Assembly: GCF_003719335.1 (NCBI RefSeq)
Contig: NZ_RIAS01000018.1
Span: forward strand, 62,001-126,000
Direction: 5' to 3'
DNA length: 64,000 nt
Source of the DNA: Paenibacillus amylolyticus
GTDB taxonomy: Bacteria > Bacillota > Bacilli > Paenibacillales > Paenibacillaceae
Shown: in pieces, positions 33,983 through 43,260 of the stretch
Position numbering within the stretch: position 1 is the first letter of the stretch
How the letters are laid out: every line of letters starts with the position of its first letter
Program-made: the position numbers and the translations under genes
Notes under the pieces: generated by a model
The model's database searches: none
Seen by the model: the letters and a program-made list of their open reading frames with translations, nothing else
What the model was told of the DNA's origin: nothing

Positions 33983-35551
33983 TTACTCGCCACTTTCCAC
34001 TTTCTGTGCGCCGCCAGTGAGGGTCACAACCGATTTTCCTGGAATGTTTACGATAAAAGTCTGCTCTTCTTCCGCTTCGGGTACTCTCTCCTGACAAACC
34101 AGATCCAATTCCGCATTGGTTACGTAAGACTGCATTGTGGTAATTCGTTCATTTAATCCCAGCTCATGGAGGTGTAGTTGAATGCATTTGTCCTGTTCAC
34201 CATGATTCACAAAAACAGCTGTCACGGTTTGCTCTCCCTCATGGACATAGGCAGAACCTAACAAACCGCTGTCGGCTTCCTCACCAAGTCCGGTCAAGTC
34301 GATTCGCTTCGCACCAGGCCGAATAAATCGGCTATAGTTACCGAGTACCCACAGCATTTTCGAAGTAAGAATATTTTGCTCATCGCCGGTTTCATTAAAA
34401 TCCGTATAGATTAATCCATCTTTGTAATCTACTTTGGAAACCGCTGTCCACCATTGCCATGCTGCCGCATTCGCTTCTACCAGATCAAAATGAATCGTTC
34501 TTGCCACATGAAGCGCAGGCTCGATCCCTAAATCACGTCCGGGACCATAATCCCCCAGAATGCAATATTCCGTCACCCAGTACTTGCTCTCTTCATCGTA
34601 ATGCTTCATGTTGGTGTGCAGCAATTGCCTCAATCTGACTAACCGATCGTCTCCGGGATTACTGTAGTCGGACCAGTATGAATGGGAAGCCATTTTATTC
34701 CCTATCGCTTCTTTCACCTCAGGATCACCAATCATATCCTTTATGTATTCCCTATACTTCCCTGTGCCCAGCTTGTTAGCGCCGCTGGAATACGTGCCAC
34801 TTCCCGCAAACTGGCGATAGTACTCATCGTCCAAGAGCGACGTAATTTCCACGCCATCCGGTGCACTGATCCGTGTCTGTAGACCGGTATGCTGTAACTG
34901 GCGGTATAATTCCAGAATTACTTGTTTCAGATCATCATTATTGTAACGGTTCCCCTCCTGCCAAGACTGATTCCAATCCCAAGTCGGCTCGTTGATCGGG
35001 CTAATATAGTCAAAAGCGAGTCCTTTTCCCTTGAAATAGGATAAAACATCAATCAGATAAGACGCGAACTTTCCATTATAACCTGGTTTCAGATTCGTCG
35101 AACCCACTTCAAGATCAGGCTGGGCATGCCCATTTTTGGTCATCCATACCGGTGGGCTATTTACAAAAGCGATTAGTGTCCCAACTCCCCGCTCACGCGC
35201 GGCTTGAAGGAACCACTGTTGGCCAGACTGTTTACTCCAGTCATACTCGTGCTCCTCTGATATTTTGAAAGCTTCGGCTCTTCTCCAGGGGTCGGGTATT
35301 CGATCCTGATCGGTTTCTGTTGAACCTGCGCCTATGTTAAAACGCCACGCGGACAACCCGATTCCTCGCTCCCTGGAAAATAACAGATCGGCAATCTTTG
35401 CTTTATTTTCCTCACTCCAATACTTCCCTAGCGGTTCCATCGACCACGCATCCGACGCGCCAAAATTGTCTATGCTCTGATAACATTTATTTCCATCAAT
35501 CGTGACTTGTGCATCCAGCCTATCTATTGCTTGTGGGTTATCTCTTTGCAT
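33983..35551 (-). CDS. Cytoplasmic glycoside hydrolase family 30 (endo-beta-1,6-galactanase-like)
   Basis: This 522-residue enzyme of the GH30 clan A fold has a (beta/alpha)8 barrel plus a flanking beta-sandwich of about 110 residues. DYISPINEPTWDWNQ carries the acid/base Glu188 and YWVTEYCILGDYG the nucleophile Glu328. FNIGAGSTETDQ and HSYWSDYSNPGDDRLVRLR are further family-like motifs. The overall pattern is closest to the endo-beta-1,6-galactanase branch. There is no signal peptide, so it works on imported oligosaccharides. It is the last gene of the large transport locus, separated from the permeases by 149 bases that hold two hairpins. Linkage specificity is inferred from family memory. 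Confidence 0.85.
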   Translation of the reverse strand: MQRDNPQAIDRLDAQVTIDGNKCYQSIDNFGASDAWSMEPLGKYWSEENKAKIADLLFSRERGIGLSAWRFNIGAGSTETDQDRIPDPWRRAEAFKISEEHEYDWSKQSGQQWFLQAARERGVGTLIAFVNSPPVWMTKNGHAQPDLEVGSTNLKPGYNGKFASYLIDVLSYFKGKGLAFDYISPINEPTWDWNQSWQEGNRYNNDDLKQVILELYRQLQHTGLQTRISAPDGVEITSLLDDEYYRQFAGSGTYSSGANKLGTGKYREYIKDMIGDPEVKEAIGNKMASHSYWSDYSNPGDDRLVRLRQLLHTNMKHYDEESKYWVTEYCILGDYGPGRDLGIEPALHVARTIHFDLVEANAAAWQWWTAVSKVDYKDGLIYTDFNETGDEQNILTSKMLWVLGNYSRFIRPGAKRIDLTGLGEEADSGLLGSAYVHEGEQTVTAVFVNHGEQDKCIQLHLHELGLNERITTMQSYVTNAELDLVCQERVPEAEEEQTFIVNIPGKSVVTLTGGAQKVESGE

Positions 35552-35596
35552 TCCTAATCCTCCTCTGCCGATAAGCCGTTAAAATAGCTATGGGTT

Positions 35597-35669
35597 AGAG
35601 ACTGCCATCTACGTAGGCAGCCTCTTATAAGCTTCCAAATTCAGTGTCCTTCTCAAGTTATGAAGGACA
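35597..35669 (-). promoter_or_regulatory. Two tandem hairpins between permease and GH30 genes
   Basis: The first hairpin is AGAGACTGCC paired with GGCAGCCTCT (35597-35606 and 35616-35625, 10 bp with one G-U). The second is TGTCCTTC paired with GAAGGACA (35645-35652 and 35662-35669, 8 bp). Neither is followed by a clear U-run, so they look like partial terminators or RNA-processing sites that tune GH30 expression relative to the transporter. Confidence 0.45.
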
Positions 35670-35700
35670 TATTCCCCTTCAGTTCACTGCTCCAATCCTG

Positions 35701-36714
35701 TTATCCTACAAGACCGGAACGTTCCACACTCTCCACGAAATGACGCTGAACGAACAGATAAATGATAATCAGCGGCAAAATGGCCATCAGTACACTCGTA
35801 TTCATCATCATGGACATGAAAAACGGATCTTGTGTATAAGATGCCGCGGCCTGACCTCCGCCCGTCAGATACGTCGCAATGGTAAAGCCCGAGGACGACA
35901 TCATCGAGGACATGACTTTAGGTTCATTTAAATACATATTGGTGAAGAAAGAATCATTCCACTGCCATACAAACGAGAACAGCATAACCGTAACCATTGA
36001 AGGTATCGCGTTAGGCAAAATAATACGTCCAAACGTTTTGAAATATCCAGCACCGTCCACGTAGGCTGCCTCTTCAATCTCACGTGGGATACCTCTGAAG
36101 AACTGGCGAAAAATGTAGACGTACAGACCTGTTTTCACACCCATGCCGAGTGCTGCGGAAATCAGAAATGGCCAGTATGTGTTGATGAGATTAGCAGGAC
36201 TGCCACGAAACAGCTCGATTAAGCCCATCACATCAAAGTTCTTAAAATTTAGATAGAGCGGAATCATGATCGTCTGTGAAGGCACCAAGATGGTAAAAAT
36301 TACGGCAGCAAACAACAAACCGCTACCTCTGAACTTGATTCTTGCAAACCCGTAGCCGGCTAGCACACAGGTTATCGTCTGGAGAAGCATAACCGCAGAG
36401 GATAACCATAAGGTGTTCATCAGCACGCTGGGATAGTTCATCGCCGTGAAGACCAGTTTAAAGTTTTCGAGCGTAAACGTACGCGGAATCCAGATCACCG
36501 TTGGGTCATACAGATCGGACATGCTTTTAAAGGATATCGATATTTTCAATAAAATCGGGTAAAGAATGACAAATGAAATGCCAAAGATCAAGACAAACCG
36601 AACCAGAATCCACGCCCACTTCTTGATCGCTTCAAACCAGTAGGCCGTGGATCCCAGGCGATGCATCCATTCCTTTTTCGCTGGCGGTTGCCCTGCTGCG
36701 GTTTCTGTCTTCAT
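35701..36714 (-). CDS. CUT1 sugar ABC permease, MalG type (second pair)
   Basis: This 337-residue permease has a cytoplasmic N-terminal extension of about 35 residues followed by six membrane helices. The conserved EAA loop is EIEEAAYVDGAGYFKTFGRI, and the end is FVQRHFVESVERSGLVG. It carries a longer periplasmic loop than usual (LFRGSPANLINTYWPFLISA), which may explain its length of about 60 residues above the family norm. AAGGAGG precedes the ATG. It pairs with the permease at 36736. Confidence 0.87.
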   Translation of the reverse strand: MKTETAAGQPPAKKEWMHRLGSTAYWFEAIKKWAWILVRFVLIFGISFVILYPILLKISISFKSMSDLYDPTVIWIPRTFTLENFKLVFTAMNYPSVLMNTLWLSSAVMLLQTITCVLAGYGFARIKFRGSGLLFAAVIFTILVPSQTIMIPLYLNFKNFDVMGLIELFRGSPANLINTYWPFLISAALGMGVKTGLYVYIFRQFFRGIPREIEEAAYVDGAGYFKTFGRIILPNAIPSMVTVMLFSFVWQWNDSFFTNMYLNEPKVMSSMMSSSGFTIATYLTGGGQAAASYTQDPFFMSMMMNTSVLMAILPLIIIYLFVQRHFVESVERSGLVG

Positions 36715-36735
36715 GTCAGGCCTCCTTCAGAATTA

Positions 36736-37635
36736 CTAGTTTTGATAAAAGACCTTGCGGGATACCAGGGCGGTCGTTACCCACAGGATTAGTGCAATCA
36801 CGGCAAAATACATCCATGACATCGCCGCACTGAGCCCGAAGTTAAAGCTTTTGAAGGCCGTGTCCACCACAAGCCGACTCGTCTGATCACTGATGAAGCT
36901 GTCCACGATGGTATACACCAGATTCGTCAGAATCAATGGGCTCAGCATCGGGAACGTAATTTTCCAAAAGGCTTCGTAACCTGTAGATCCTTCGATTTTG
37001 GCTGCCTCATACAGCGATGGAGAAATCGACTGCAAACCCGCAAGGAAAATCAAAATCTGAACGCCTGATTGACTGACAATCTCGTAAATCCGGCTAACCG
37101 CACCTGTCAAATATTCAACCAGAATCGGACTCATACCTGATTCAAGGAGCATTATCGTCAGATCCAGATTTTTCATCACAGACAGTCCACCGCCCGTCAT
37201 GTCGTTGGCACTGCGCACAACGGATTGCATCAAATCCCCGTTTTCGATACTCGCAATAATACCCGAAGCCAGAATAACCGGAAGGAAAAAAATCGCTCTT
37301 GCCAGCACCCTTCCATGAAACTTCTGATTCAGAATCACCGCAAAAAACAGGCTGAAAATAATAATTAACGGTGTATTGACGACAATATTGATTACAGATT
37401 CCGTCAACATCCTGACATAGGATTCATGAGAGAATAACGCCTCACGGAAATTGGCCAACCCAATAAACTCCAGCGTAAATCCTTCATTGGACACCTGCAG
37501 ATTGCTCAGACTGTATCGGAACGAAGAGATCAGCGGCACCATGAAAAGCAGCAGGAAACCGATGAACCAAGGCAGGATGAAATACAAACCGTAATATCTG
37601 TTTTTTTGCTCTAGGGATAATTTCTTAAGTTTCAT
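36736..37635 (-). CDS. CUT1 sugar ABC permease, MalF type (second pair)
   Basis: This 299-residue membrane permease has first helix YGLYFILPWFIGFLLLFMVP and EAA loop LYEAAKIEGSTGYEAFWKIT. The periplasmic insertion AVVLSANDMTGG-like segment is VVRSANDMTGGGLSVMKNLD. Its ATG overlaps the stop of the DUF5696 gene in an ATGA arrangement, so synthesis of DUF5696 and permease is coupled. That coupling points to DUF5696 as a functional partner of this permease pair rather than a chance neighbour. Confidence 0.88.
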   Translation of the reverse strand: MKLKKLSLEQKNRYYGLYFILPWFIGFLLLFMVPLISSFRYSLSNLQVSNEGFTLEFIGLANFREALFSHESYVRMLTESVINIVVNTPLIIIFSLFFAVILNQKFHGRVLARAIFFLPVILASGIIASIENGDLMQSVVRSANDMTGGGLSVMKNLDLTIMLLESGMSPILVEYLTGAVSRIYEIVSQSGVQILIFLAGLQSISPSLYEAAKIEGSTGYEAFWKITFPMLSPLILTNLVYTIVDSFISDQTSRLVVDTAFKSFNFGLSAAMSWMYFAVIALILWVTTALVSRKVFYQN

Positions 37636-40304
37636 TCCGGCATGTCACCTCCTACCCAGTAGCTCTTCGCTGCCACACGTGTGCCATTCCACTCCACAGC
37701 AGCATCGTTGTAATTCACAATGACCGTTTTACCTTTTTCGTAAGTCGTTTGATACACACCCTTACTCAGCTTCTCATGTTTAACAATCGTTTGATTCTGT
37801 ACATCTTGGAGCACGTTCTTCAGTTCCTTGTATCGCTCTGCTGATTCCTGAATCCAGCGCCGATAATCGGCTGAATATAACGCGTCAAAACTCGTCAGTT
37901 TGATCGCAGATGGATCTGCGTAGAACCACGTGTAATATGGCGCCGATCCGGTTTCGATCGCCCGCAGCATCTGTACATGGGAATCCTGATCATCCGCCAT
38001 ATTCCAGGCCTGCCCTGTATATTGCACGAAGCCGTGATAGACCAGTTGGAAAAAGGGAACCGCTTCATCGGTGATGTTAAACCCGCTGTTGCTCACAGGT
38101 GCATCCACGATATGTCTGGCATAGGGGCTTGCATAACTATTGCCGCCCTCTACAAGAAGCGATGCATCGGAACTGCGCACCTGATCAAGCTGCTTCATCA
38201 CAACCTCTTTGGCCTGCTCGCGATTGATCACATTAGCGCGGTTGAAATCGGAATTCAGCTGGTCGCCTAAGTCTCGAAGCGACAGACCTGTAAGTCCAGT
38301 CTCTTTATAATCTTGTAAAAATCCACTCACAATGCCCGGCACCGATTCCGGACTCAGGACATAGCCCGGAGATGCTTCATCATCCCGTGTAAAGGAGGAG
38401 ATATAGTACGGGAACAACTGCGCAAGTTTACCCGTAATTTGGCGTGAAGCATACGTTTTTTTGAATCCCTTCGCTTCTGGGAATGCCTCCAGGAAGGATA
38501 CGTCCGGGTATAATCCAAAGCCATTCTCTTGTATATAAGCTTGCAGGCTTTGCAAACCTTTAGCTCCACCAAGCTTTTTATCAACATCGATCGACTTCGG
38601 TATATCATGGTGGATACCTCCGCCAAACCACCCCGAGTACCGAAGCTGGATGTCCTCCACACCAAGGCTTTGCATCTCTTTTAAAATATCCTGTGCCTCT
38701 TCAAACGTGGTAAGCGACTCGTAAGCATTGTAAGGGATGCCGAGGAAAAACTTTTTCTTCGGAATGCCGCCGATCAGTTCCACGTAAAATGGCATTTCTG
38801 TATCATCACCTAAACGGGTGAGTTTCTTTTGCTCCGTCAGATAATCCCGATAAGTCGAGGCCATACCTGAATAGCTCGCATCATCTGCATCCAGGAATTC
38901 ATACACAACGGCCATTTCATTATGAAAAGGCTGTGCTTGAAACCGTTTGACTGTGCTCGAACGCCAGCCATTAGTCAGGGTAACCTCTTCCATACTGCTG
39001 AGCGAAAAACTGGAATGCACCGTGTTGTACTGGTTCAACCTGCCGCTGACATCCGCTTCAACAGACGCAACCGCGTCACCCTTATCAATGACCGCAAGGT
39101 ATCCTTTGTCTCCGTAACTCATGCCAAACACCGGCATTCTCGCCTTCTGTTCCTTCTGAATCTGGGAGAGTTGGTTTACAGCATGATCACTTCCATACAG
39201 AGCTGTACTATATGGGGACACAGACGTTTTTTTATTATTAAAATAAATCAGAGATCCCGATCCGTCCGGCACCAGACTGTATCCTTTATCTTTTGGACCG
39301 CTCGCTCCGAAAAACGGCAACAGGGACAACGATTGAATTTTCATCGTATCCGGGTATTGGATACCGTTCTCCGGGATGGATACACGCAGACGTCCTTGCT
39401 CCAGCCGATAGTGGACAGGCACAACGACACTTGCGTTCCCGTTTTCCTCTTCACCGTAGGCCGCTTTGTCTATGGCGATCTGTGCCTCATCATAGCCGAT
39501 GGATTCGAAAATTCGGGTTACTTTGGACAAACCTACGCCTTTTAGAGATGAATCCCGTCTTTCATAACGTTTGTTCTGCGCATCATACTTAAAGCGCTTC
39601 TCAATTTCTTTCTGGTCTTTTTCTTCCAGTTTCCCGAGAATTAACGTGTTAAAGCGTTCCTCGCTAATATATTTAGGGATGGCTTCAATATCACTTTTGA
39701 CTTCACCCAGCGTGTATACAACGTTGAGACCGTCCTTTACTTTTTCAACTTCAAACTGACCACTCTCTACACTGTGCGTAAAATTATCGTATTTGAGCGC
39801 ATTGCCCGTATTATCGTAATACGTCAATTCAAATTGCACATTCAGCTGGGACTTGTTATAACCCGTCGCAATGCTATCCTGATCACGATCCTGCGGGTTA
39901 GAAAACCACATCGCACCATTCTTCTGATCCTTGACCGCAATCTCTGTGGTTTCCGGCTTCAGATATAGAATCAAGCCATCCTTTTCTGCAACAGCTTCCA
40001 TCCCCTCAGGAGCAGCCGCCGCTTTGTTATTCTTTTGATTTGCAGATGCTGCCTTCGGTTCAGAGCTGGTCGCAGCGGATTGCTCTTTTCCCTCACGTTC
40101 AGGATCCGCCGCCGTAGATTTTTGATCCGTTGAAGTTTGTTGTGTTGCAGACGACTCAGCAGCCTTGCTCTGATCCGCCTCTTGTGAATCTCCGGATGTG
40201 GTTACCACACGTTCCGATACGGACTCCGCATAGTTGACATTTTGAGACATGAACAAGCTTGCAATGAGAATGACCGCTGCAAACGCAGTACGCTTTTTTC
40301 TCAT
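37632..40304 (-). CDS. DUF5696 secreted protein, probable glycan-acting enzyme
   Basis: This 890-residue exported protein has a signal peptide (residues 1-25, ending near QNVNYAES), then a low-complexity linker of about 80 residues rich in Ala, Ser, Thr, Gln and Glu, and a long folded part. In the folded part, GLILYLKPETTEIAVKD and GAMWFSNPQDRDQDS form the first conserved stretch. Later, LSLLPFFGASGPKDKGYSLV with PDGSGSLI, LRYSGWFGGGIHHDIPKSID, and LSLRDLGDQLNSDFNRANVI suggest a TIM-barrel-like enzyme. Candidate catalytic acids lie there, for instance Asp in LRDLGD and Glu in LLVEGGNSY. The start at 40304 has AAGGAGG before it. DUF5696 is what I recall as the family name; no activity is known to me. 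Confidence 0.75.
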   Translation of the reverse strand: MRKKRTAFAAVILIASLFMSQNVNYAESVSERVVTTSGDSQEADQSKAAESSATQQTSTDQKSTAADPEREGKEQSAATSSEPKAASANQKNNKAAAAPEGMEAVAEKDGLILYLKPETTEIAVKDQKNGAMWFSNPQDRDQDSIATGYNKSQLNVQFELTYYDNTGNALKYDNFTHSVESGQFEVEKVKDGLNVVYTLGEVKSDIEAIPKYISEERFNTLILGKLEEKDQKEIEKRFKYDAQNKRYERRDSSLKGVGLSKVTRIFESIGYDEAQIAIDKAAYGEEENGNASVVVPVHYRLEQGRLRVSIPENGIQYPDTMKIQSLSLLPFFGASGPKDKGYSLVPDGSGSLIYFNNKKTSVSPYSTALYGSDHAVNQLSQIQKEQKARMPVFGMSYGDKGYLAVIDKGDAVASVEADVSGRLNQYNTVHSSFSLSSMEEVTLTNGWRSSTVKRFQAQPFHNEMAVVYEFLDADDASYSGMASTYRDYLTEQKKLTRLGDDTEMPFYVELIGGIPKKKFFLGIPYNAYESLTTFEEAQDILKEMQSLGVEDIQLRYSGWFGGGIHHDIPKSIDVDKKLGGAKGLQSLQAYIQENGFGLYPDVSFLEAFPEAKGFKKTYASRQITGKLAQLFPYYISSFTRDDEASPGYVLSPESVPGIVSGFLQDYKETGLTGLSLRDLGDQLNSDFNRANVINREQAKEVVMKQLDQVRSSDASLLVEGGNSYASPYARHIVDAPVSNSGFNITDEAVPFFQLVYHGFVQYTGQAWNMADDQDSHVQMLRAIETGSAPYYTWFYADPSAIKLTSFDALYSADYRRWIQESAERYKELKNVLQDVQNQTIVKHEKLSKGVYQTTYEKGKTVIVNYNDAAVEWNGTRVAAKSYWVGGDMPE

Positions 40305-40326
40305 ATCAGGCACCTCCTTTCTTCTC

Positions 40327-40950
40327 CTATTCGCGCAGTGTAATCTCCTGAAAGAGGGTATAACCAAAACTGATAATTTGCTGGATCAGGCTAAAGAAAA
40401 GCAAGCCCAGAAAGATTACAACACCCATCACAACCAGCGTAAGCAACATCGTCATCATTGTTTTCATGACTGAATACTGATGTACCGTCTTGGTTCCGAT
40501 AAAAAGCAGCCACACAAACCAGATGACACCGAACGAATCAAGCAAGTAATAAAAAGAAGATTCACGCAGCGTGATCACATTACTCAGCAAAATATTAGGA
40601 ATGTTGACCAGAATAAGCGGAAGCATCGCATATCCTGTGGCAATCAAGATGTCTTTGAACTTGCCTTCCCCGTCCATCAGCGTGGTCAGCGACCAATTGG
40701 AAATACACCAGAGCAGAAAAGGAAGCACGATGTACTTGAACTCGTTAATACTGTTAAGTGAAAGTGGATAGTTATCATTGACAACATACCCGGCAAACTG
40801 TCGCTTCAAGATCATCGTTACCGTGACAGCCAGAAGCACGAGCAATGCAACGCGCAATCTGCCTTTGTTTTCATATTTCAAATCCCAGTATCCGTCAAAA
40901 GGGCGTACCGCAACATGCAGAGAGTATTTGAGTTCCTTAATTAGCGACAT
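40327..40950 (-). CDS. Yip1-domain membrane protein
   Basis: This 207-residue polytopic protein has about five hydrophobic helices and the amphipathic N-terminal helix SLIKELKYSLHVAVRPFDGY of Yip1-type proteins. Its phrase GYAMLPLILVNIPNILLSNV is a typical Yip1 segment. GGGGGG lies about six bases before the ATG at 40950, inside the end of the NHL/TPR gene, so the two overlap by 14 bases. Bacterial Yip1 proteins have no settled role. The coupling with NHL and DUF5696 genes suggests that it helps assemble or anchor the transport complex. Confidence 0.78.
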   Translation of the reverse strand: MSLIKELKYSLHVAVRPFDGYWDLKYENKGRLRVALLVLLAVTVTMILKRQFAGYVVNDNYPLSLNSINEFKYIVLPFLLWCISNWSLTTLMDGEGKFKDILIATGYAMLPLILVNIPNILLSNVITLRESSFYYLLDSFGVIWFVWLLFIGTKTVHQYSVMKTMMTMLLTLVVMGVVIFLGLLFFSLIQQIISFGYTLFQEITLRE

Positions 40951-42376
40951 CTCTGACCCCCCTCTCATTCCTTGTTCTGACGATCCGGCGCCAGACGATG
41001 ACGCTGATTAACAATGCAATTGCTACAGTCATGTACATCCCGAAATATTCACGCATGTATTCTCTCCGATACTTCGCTAAAGCTTTGGAATAGTATTCGC
41101 GATCGTTTCCCAGCTTCAGGTAGGTCATTGCATCTTTGTATTTTCCTTCTCGAAGCATTGATTTACCGATCCCGATATAGGCCATCTCGTAGTTGGCATC
41201 AAGACGCAGTACCTCTTGCCACAATTTTGCCGCTTCCGTATGTTTGCCTGAACTGTACAAGCGGTTTGCTTCATTAACCAGGCTTCCAAACGTTGTTGCC
41301 TTGAACTCCGTAATCCGACCGAGATCTCGATCCAGTACGTAGATGGCGTCCCCATAGCTTTCGATGGCGACCGGATTTTTAAATGTACCGATCTGGTTGC
41401 CAAGCTGACCTATGACATAGAGCAGATTACCGTCCTCGTTATACGTGAACACCCGTCCTCTTGTTGAATCCAGCGCACGATAGACACCGTTACTGGACAC
41501 CTTGATATCCACGAAGGAAGAGCGATTGAAGGTCAAGTCTCCGACCGGTGCAAATTCACCGTTGACCCGAAGTACGTCAATACCGGACGGATTCAATCTT
41601 TTGACGGAAGAAAGCGAGTTTTTGTCCGCTGTTGTGGTGTAGATAAAACCGCCATCATCGATGTCCGCGTTGTTGAACTCCAGCGGGATAAACCGAACCA
41701 TTTTCTCACGTTGTTCCTTGGTAGATACGGTTTTCCAGAACAGGTCGACCGGATCAAATTGCACACGATTGGTACCCATAAATCCTGTGAAACGTCCGTC
41801 ACTGTCAAACTCGATCAGTCCTTCGAAGACACCACGGCCAACCACATAGATCCGTCCAGCTTTGTCCACGATAACCTTGCGAGGAAAGTATTCAAAGTTA
41901 TCACTAAGCACATCCGACTCTGGTGCACCGATGGCACGCACAAAAGTACCATCTTGATTCAACTCTACGATCCGTCTGTTTTCGGTATCCGCAACGTAGA
42001 TCTGACCTGCTTCCGTCACGAAGATCCCCTCAGGATTGTTAAAACTGTCCTTTTTACCGTCATGTTTAAAATCTTGAATGACCCGAACCGCTTCCCATTT
42101 CTCGTTTAAGACAACGATCCGTCCATTGCCTGAATCCAGAATATAGAGCAAGCCATCTTTCGCAGCATATATATCCAGCGGAGACTGCCATGCTCCTGTT
42201 CCGGCCTCATCCCCTGTGATTACTCTGGAGGGAAGAAACGCAATCGGTGACTTCACCGAATCTCCCCAATAGTTGTAGGTATATCCCTCATACGGTGCCG
42301 CATGAGCCTGGTTATGTCCTAGTCCGGCAATCAGCAGGGAAGCTGCCAGAACGATTAGCCATGATTTCAATCTCAT
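40937..42376 (-). CDS. NHL-propeller and TPR membrane protein
   Basis: This 479-residue protein has a signal peptide (about residues 1-26, ending in QAHAAPYE), then a five- or six-bladed NHL-type propeller. Blade signatures include SPLDIYAAKDGLLYILDSGN, GIFVTEAGQIYVADTENRRI and PVAIESYGDAIYVLDRDLGR. The TPR-like segment NEANRLYSSGKHTEAAKLWQ, DANYEMAYIGIGKSMLREGK follows. A C-terminal membrane helix (MYMTVAIALLISVIVW) is followed by a basic tail. Topology is therefore outside propeller and TPR, anchored at the C-terminus. NHL propellers bind ligands or proteins; here a scaffolding or sensing role is an inference. The ATG at 42376 is preferred over an upstream GTG. Confidence 0.75.
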   Translation of the reverse strand: MRLKSWLIVLAASLLIAGLGHNQAHAAPYEGYTYNYWGDSVKSPIAFLPSRVITGDEAGTGAWQSPLDIYAAKDGLLYILDSGNGRIVVLNEKWEAVRVIQDFKHDGKKDSFNNPEGIFVTEAGQIYVADTENRRIVELNQDGTFVRAIGAPESDVLSDNFEYFPRKVIVDKAGRIYVVGRGVFEGLIEFDSDGRFTGFMGTNRVQFDPVDLFWKTVSTKEQREKMVRFIPLEFNNADIDDGGFIYTTTADKNSLSSVKRLNPSGIDVLRVNGEFAPVGDLTFNRSSFVDIKVSSNGVYRALDSTRGRVFTYNEDGNLLYVIGQLGNQIGTFKNPVAIESYGDAIYVLDRDLGRITEFKATTFGSLVNEANRLYSSGKHTEAAKLWQEVLRLDANYEMAYIGIGKSMLREGKYKDAMTYLKLGNDREYYSKALAKYRREYMREYFGMYMTVAIALLISVIVWRRIVRTRNERGVRDVAN

Positions 42377-42393
42377 CTGTAACACCCTCTCCC

Positions 42394-43257
42394 TTAATCC
42401 TTCATGCCGGATGAAGCCATCGTTTGAATGACATTGCTCTGCGACAATACAAACGTCACGATCGGCACCGTCATCATGATGACCGCTACTGCAGCTCCTA
42501 CCCCTGCCCGGGCAATTCCTCCTTGCACAATCTGTCCCATGGCATAGTGCATCGTTTTGAGTTGCTCACTGTAGATGAAGCTGCCGCCATCCGTTCCCCA
42601 TAACATCTGCATCATCAGGATCAACAGCGTTAACCAAGCCGGTTTAACGAGTGGCATAACGACCTGGAAGAAAATCCGGTATTCGCTCGCACCATCCATT
42701 TTCGCCGCCTCAAGCAATGCATCCGGGATCTGCTCCATAAACTGCTTCATCAGATACAAGCCGAGTGGATAAGCAAAGGCCGGGATAATAATCGCTTGAT
42801 ATGAGTCGAGCCACCCCAGGGTCGACATGATCATGTAGTTCGGGATCGCTGTGACATGCGGCGAGAACATCAGCGACAATACGATGACTGTAAACAGCAC
42901 CTTGTGTCCGCGAAATTTATGTTTCGCCAGCGGATATGCCGCCGCCGAGGCCAGAATGATATGACCGAACGTACCCGCCGCGGTAATAAACACGGTATTA
43001 AAAATGTATCTGGAAAAGGGAACCCATGAATTTTTCATCACCTGAAACAAATCCGAGAAATTTTCGAACGTCGGATTGCGAACAAACAGGGTTGGCGGGA
43101 AAATGAACAGCTCATCCAGCGGTTTAAACGCATTATTGATGACATAGATGAGCGGAACCGCCATAAATGCGCCAAATCCGCCAAGTAGCAGGAACAGCAG
43201 GATGTCGACCTGCCAGGATCGGTTAATTTTTCGTTTCATACGCAGGGCTATTTTCAT
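42394..43257 (-). CDS. CUT1 sugar ABC permease, MalG type (first pair)
   Basis: This 287-residue permease has six helices. FGAFMAVPLIYVINNAFKPL starts the core, the EAA loop reads LLEAAKMDGASEYRIFFQVV, and the C-terminus is VIQTMASSGMKD. GGGGG lies eight bases before the ATG. It is separated from the partner permease by only three bases and sits 17 bases before the NHL gene. It should form a channel with the permease at 43261, probably fed by the giant binding protein just upstream. Confidence 0.9.
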   Translation of the reverse strand: MKIALRMKRKINRSWQVDILLFLLLGGFGAFMAVPLIYVINNAFKPLDELFIFPPTLFVRNPTFENFSDLFQVMKNSWVPFSRYIFNTVFITAAGTFGHIILASAAAYPLAKHKFRGHKVLFTVIVLSLMFSPHVTAIPNYMIMSTLGWLDSYQAIIIPAFAYPLGLYLMKQFMEQIPDALLEAAKMDGASEYRIFFQVVMPLVKPAWLTLLILMMQMLWGTDGGSFIYSEQLKTMHYAMGQIVQGGIARAGVGAAVAVIMMTVPIVTFVLSQSNVIQTMASSGMKD

Positions 43258-43260
43258 CTG

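Noticed and set aside
38922..39545. Plus-strand frame of 207 codons opposite DUF5696
   Set aside because: Antisense to a protein with clear signal peptide and coupled start; no homology pattern or start site.
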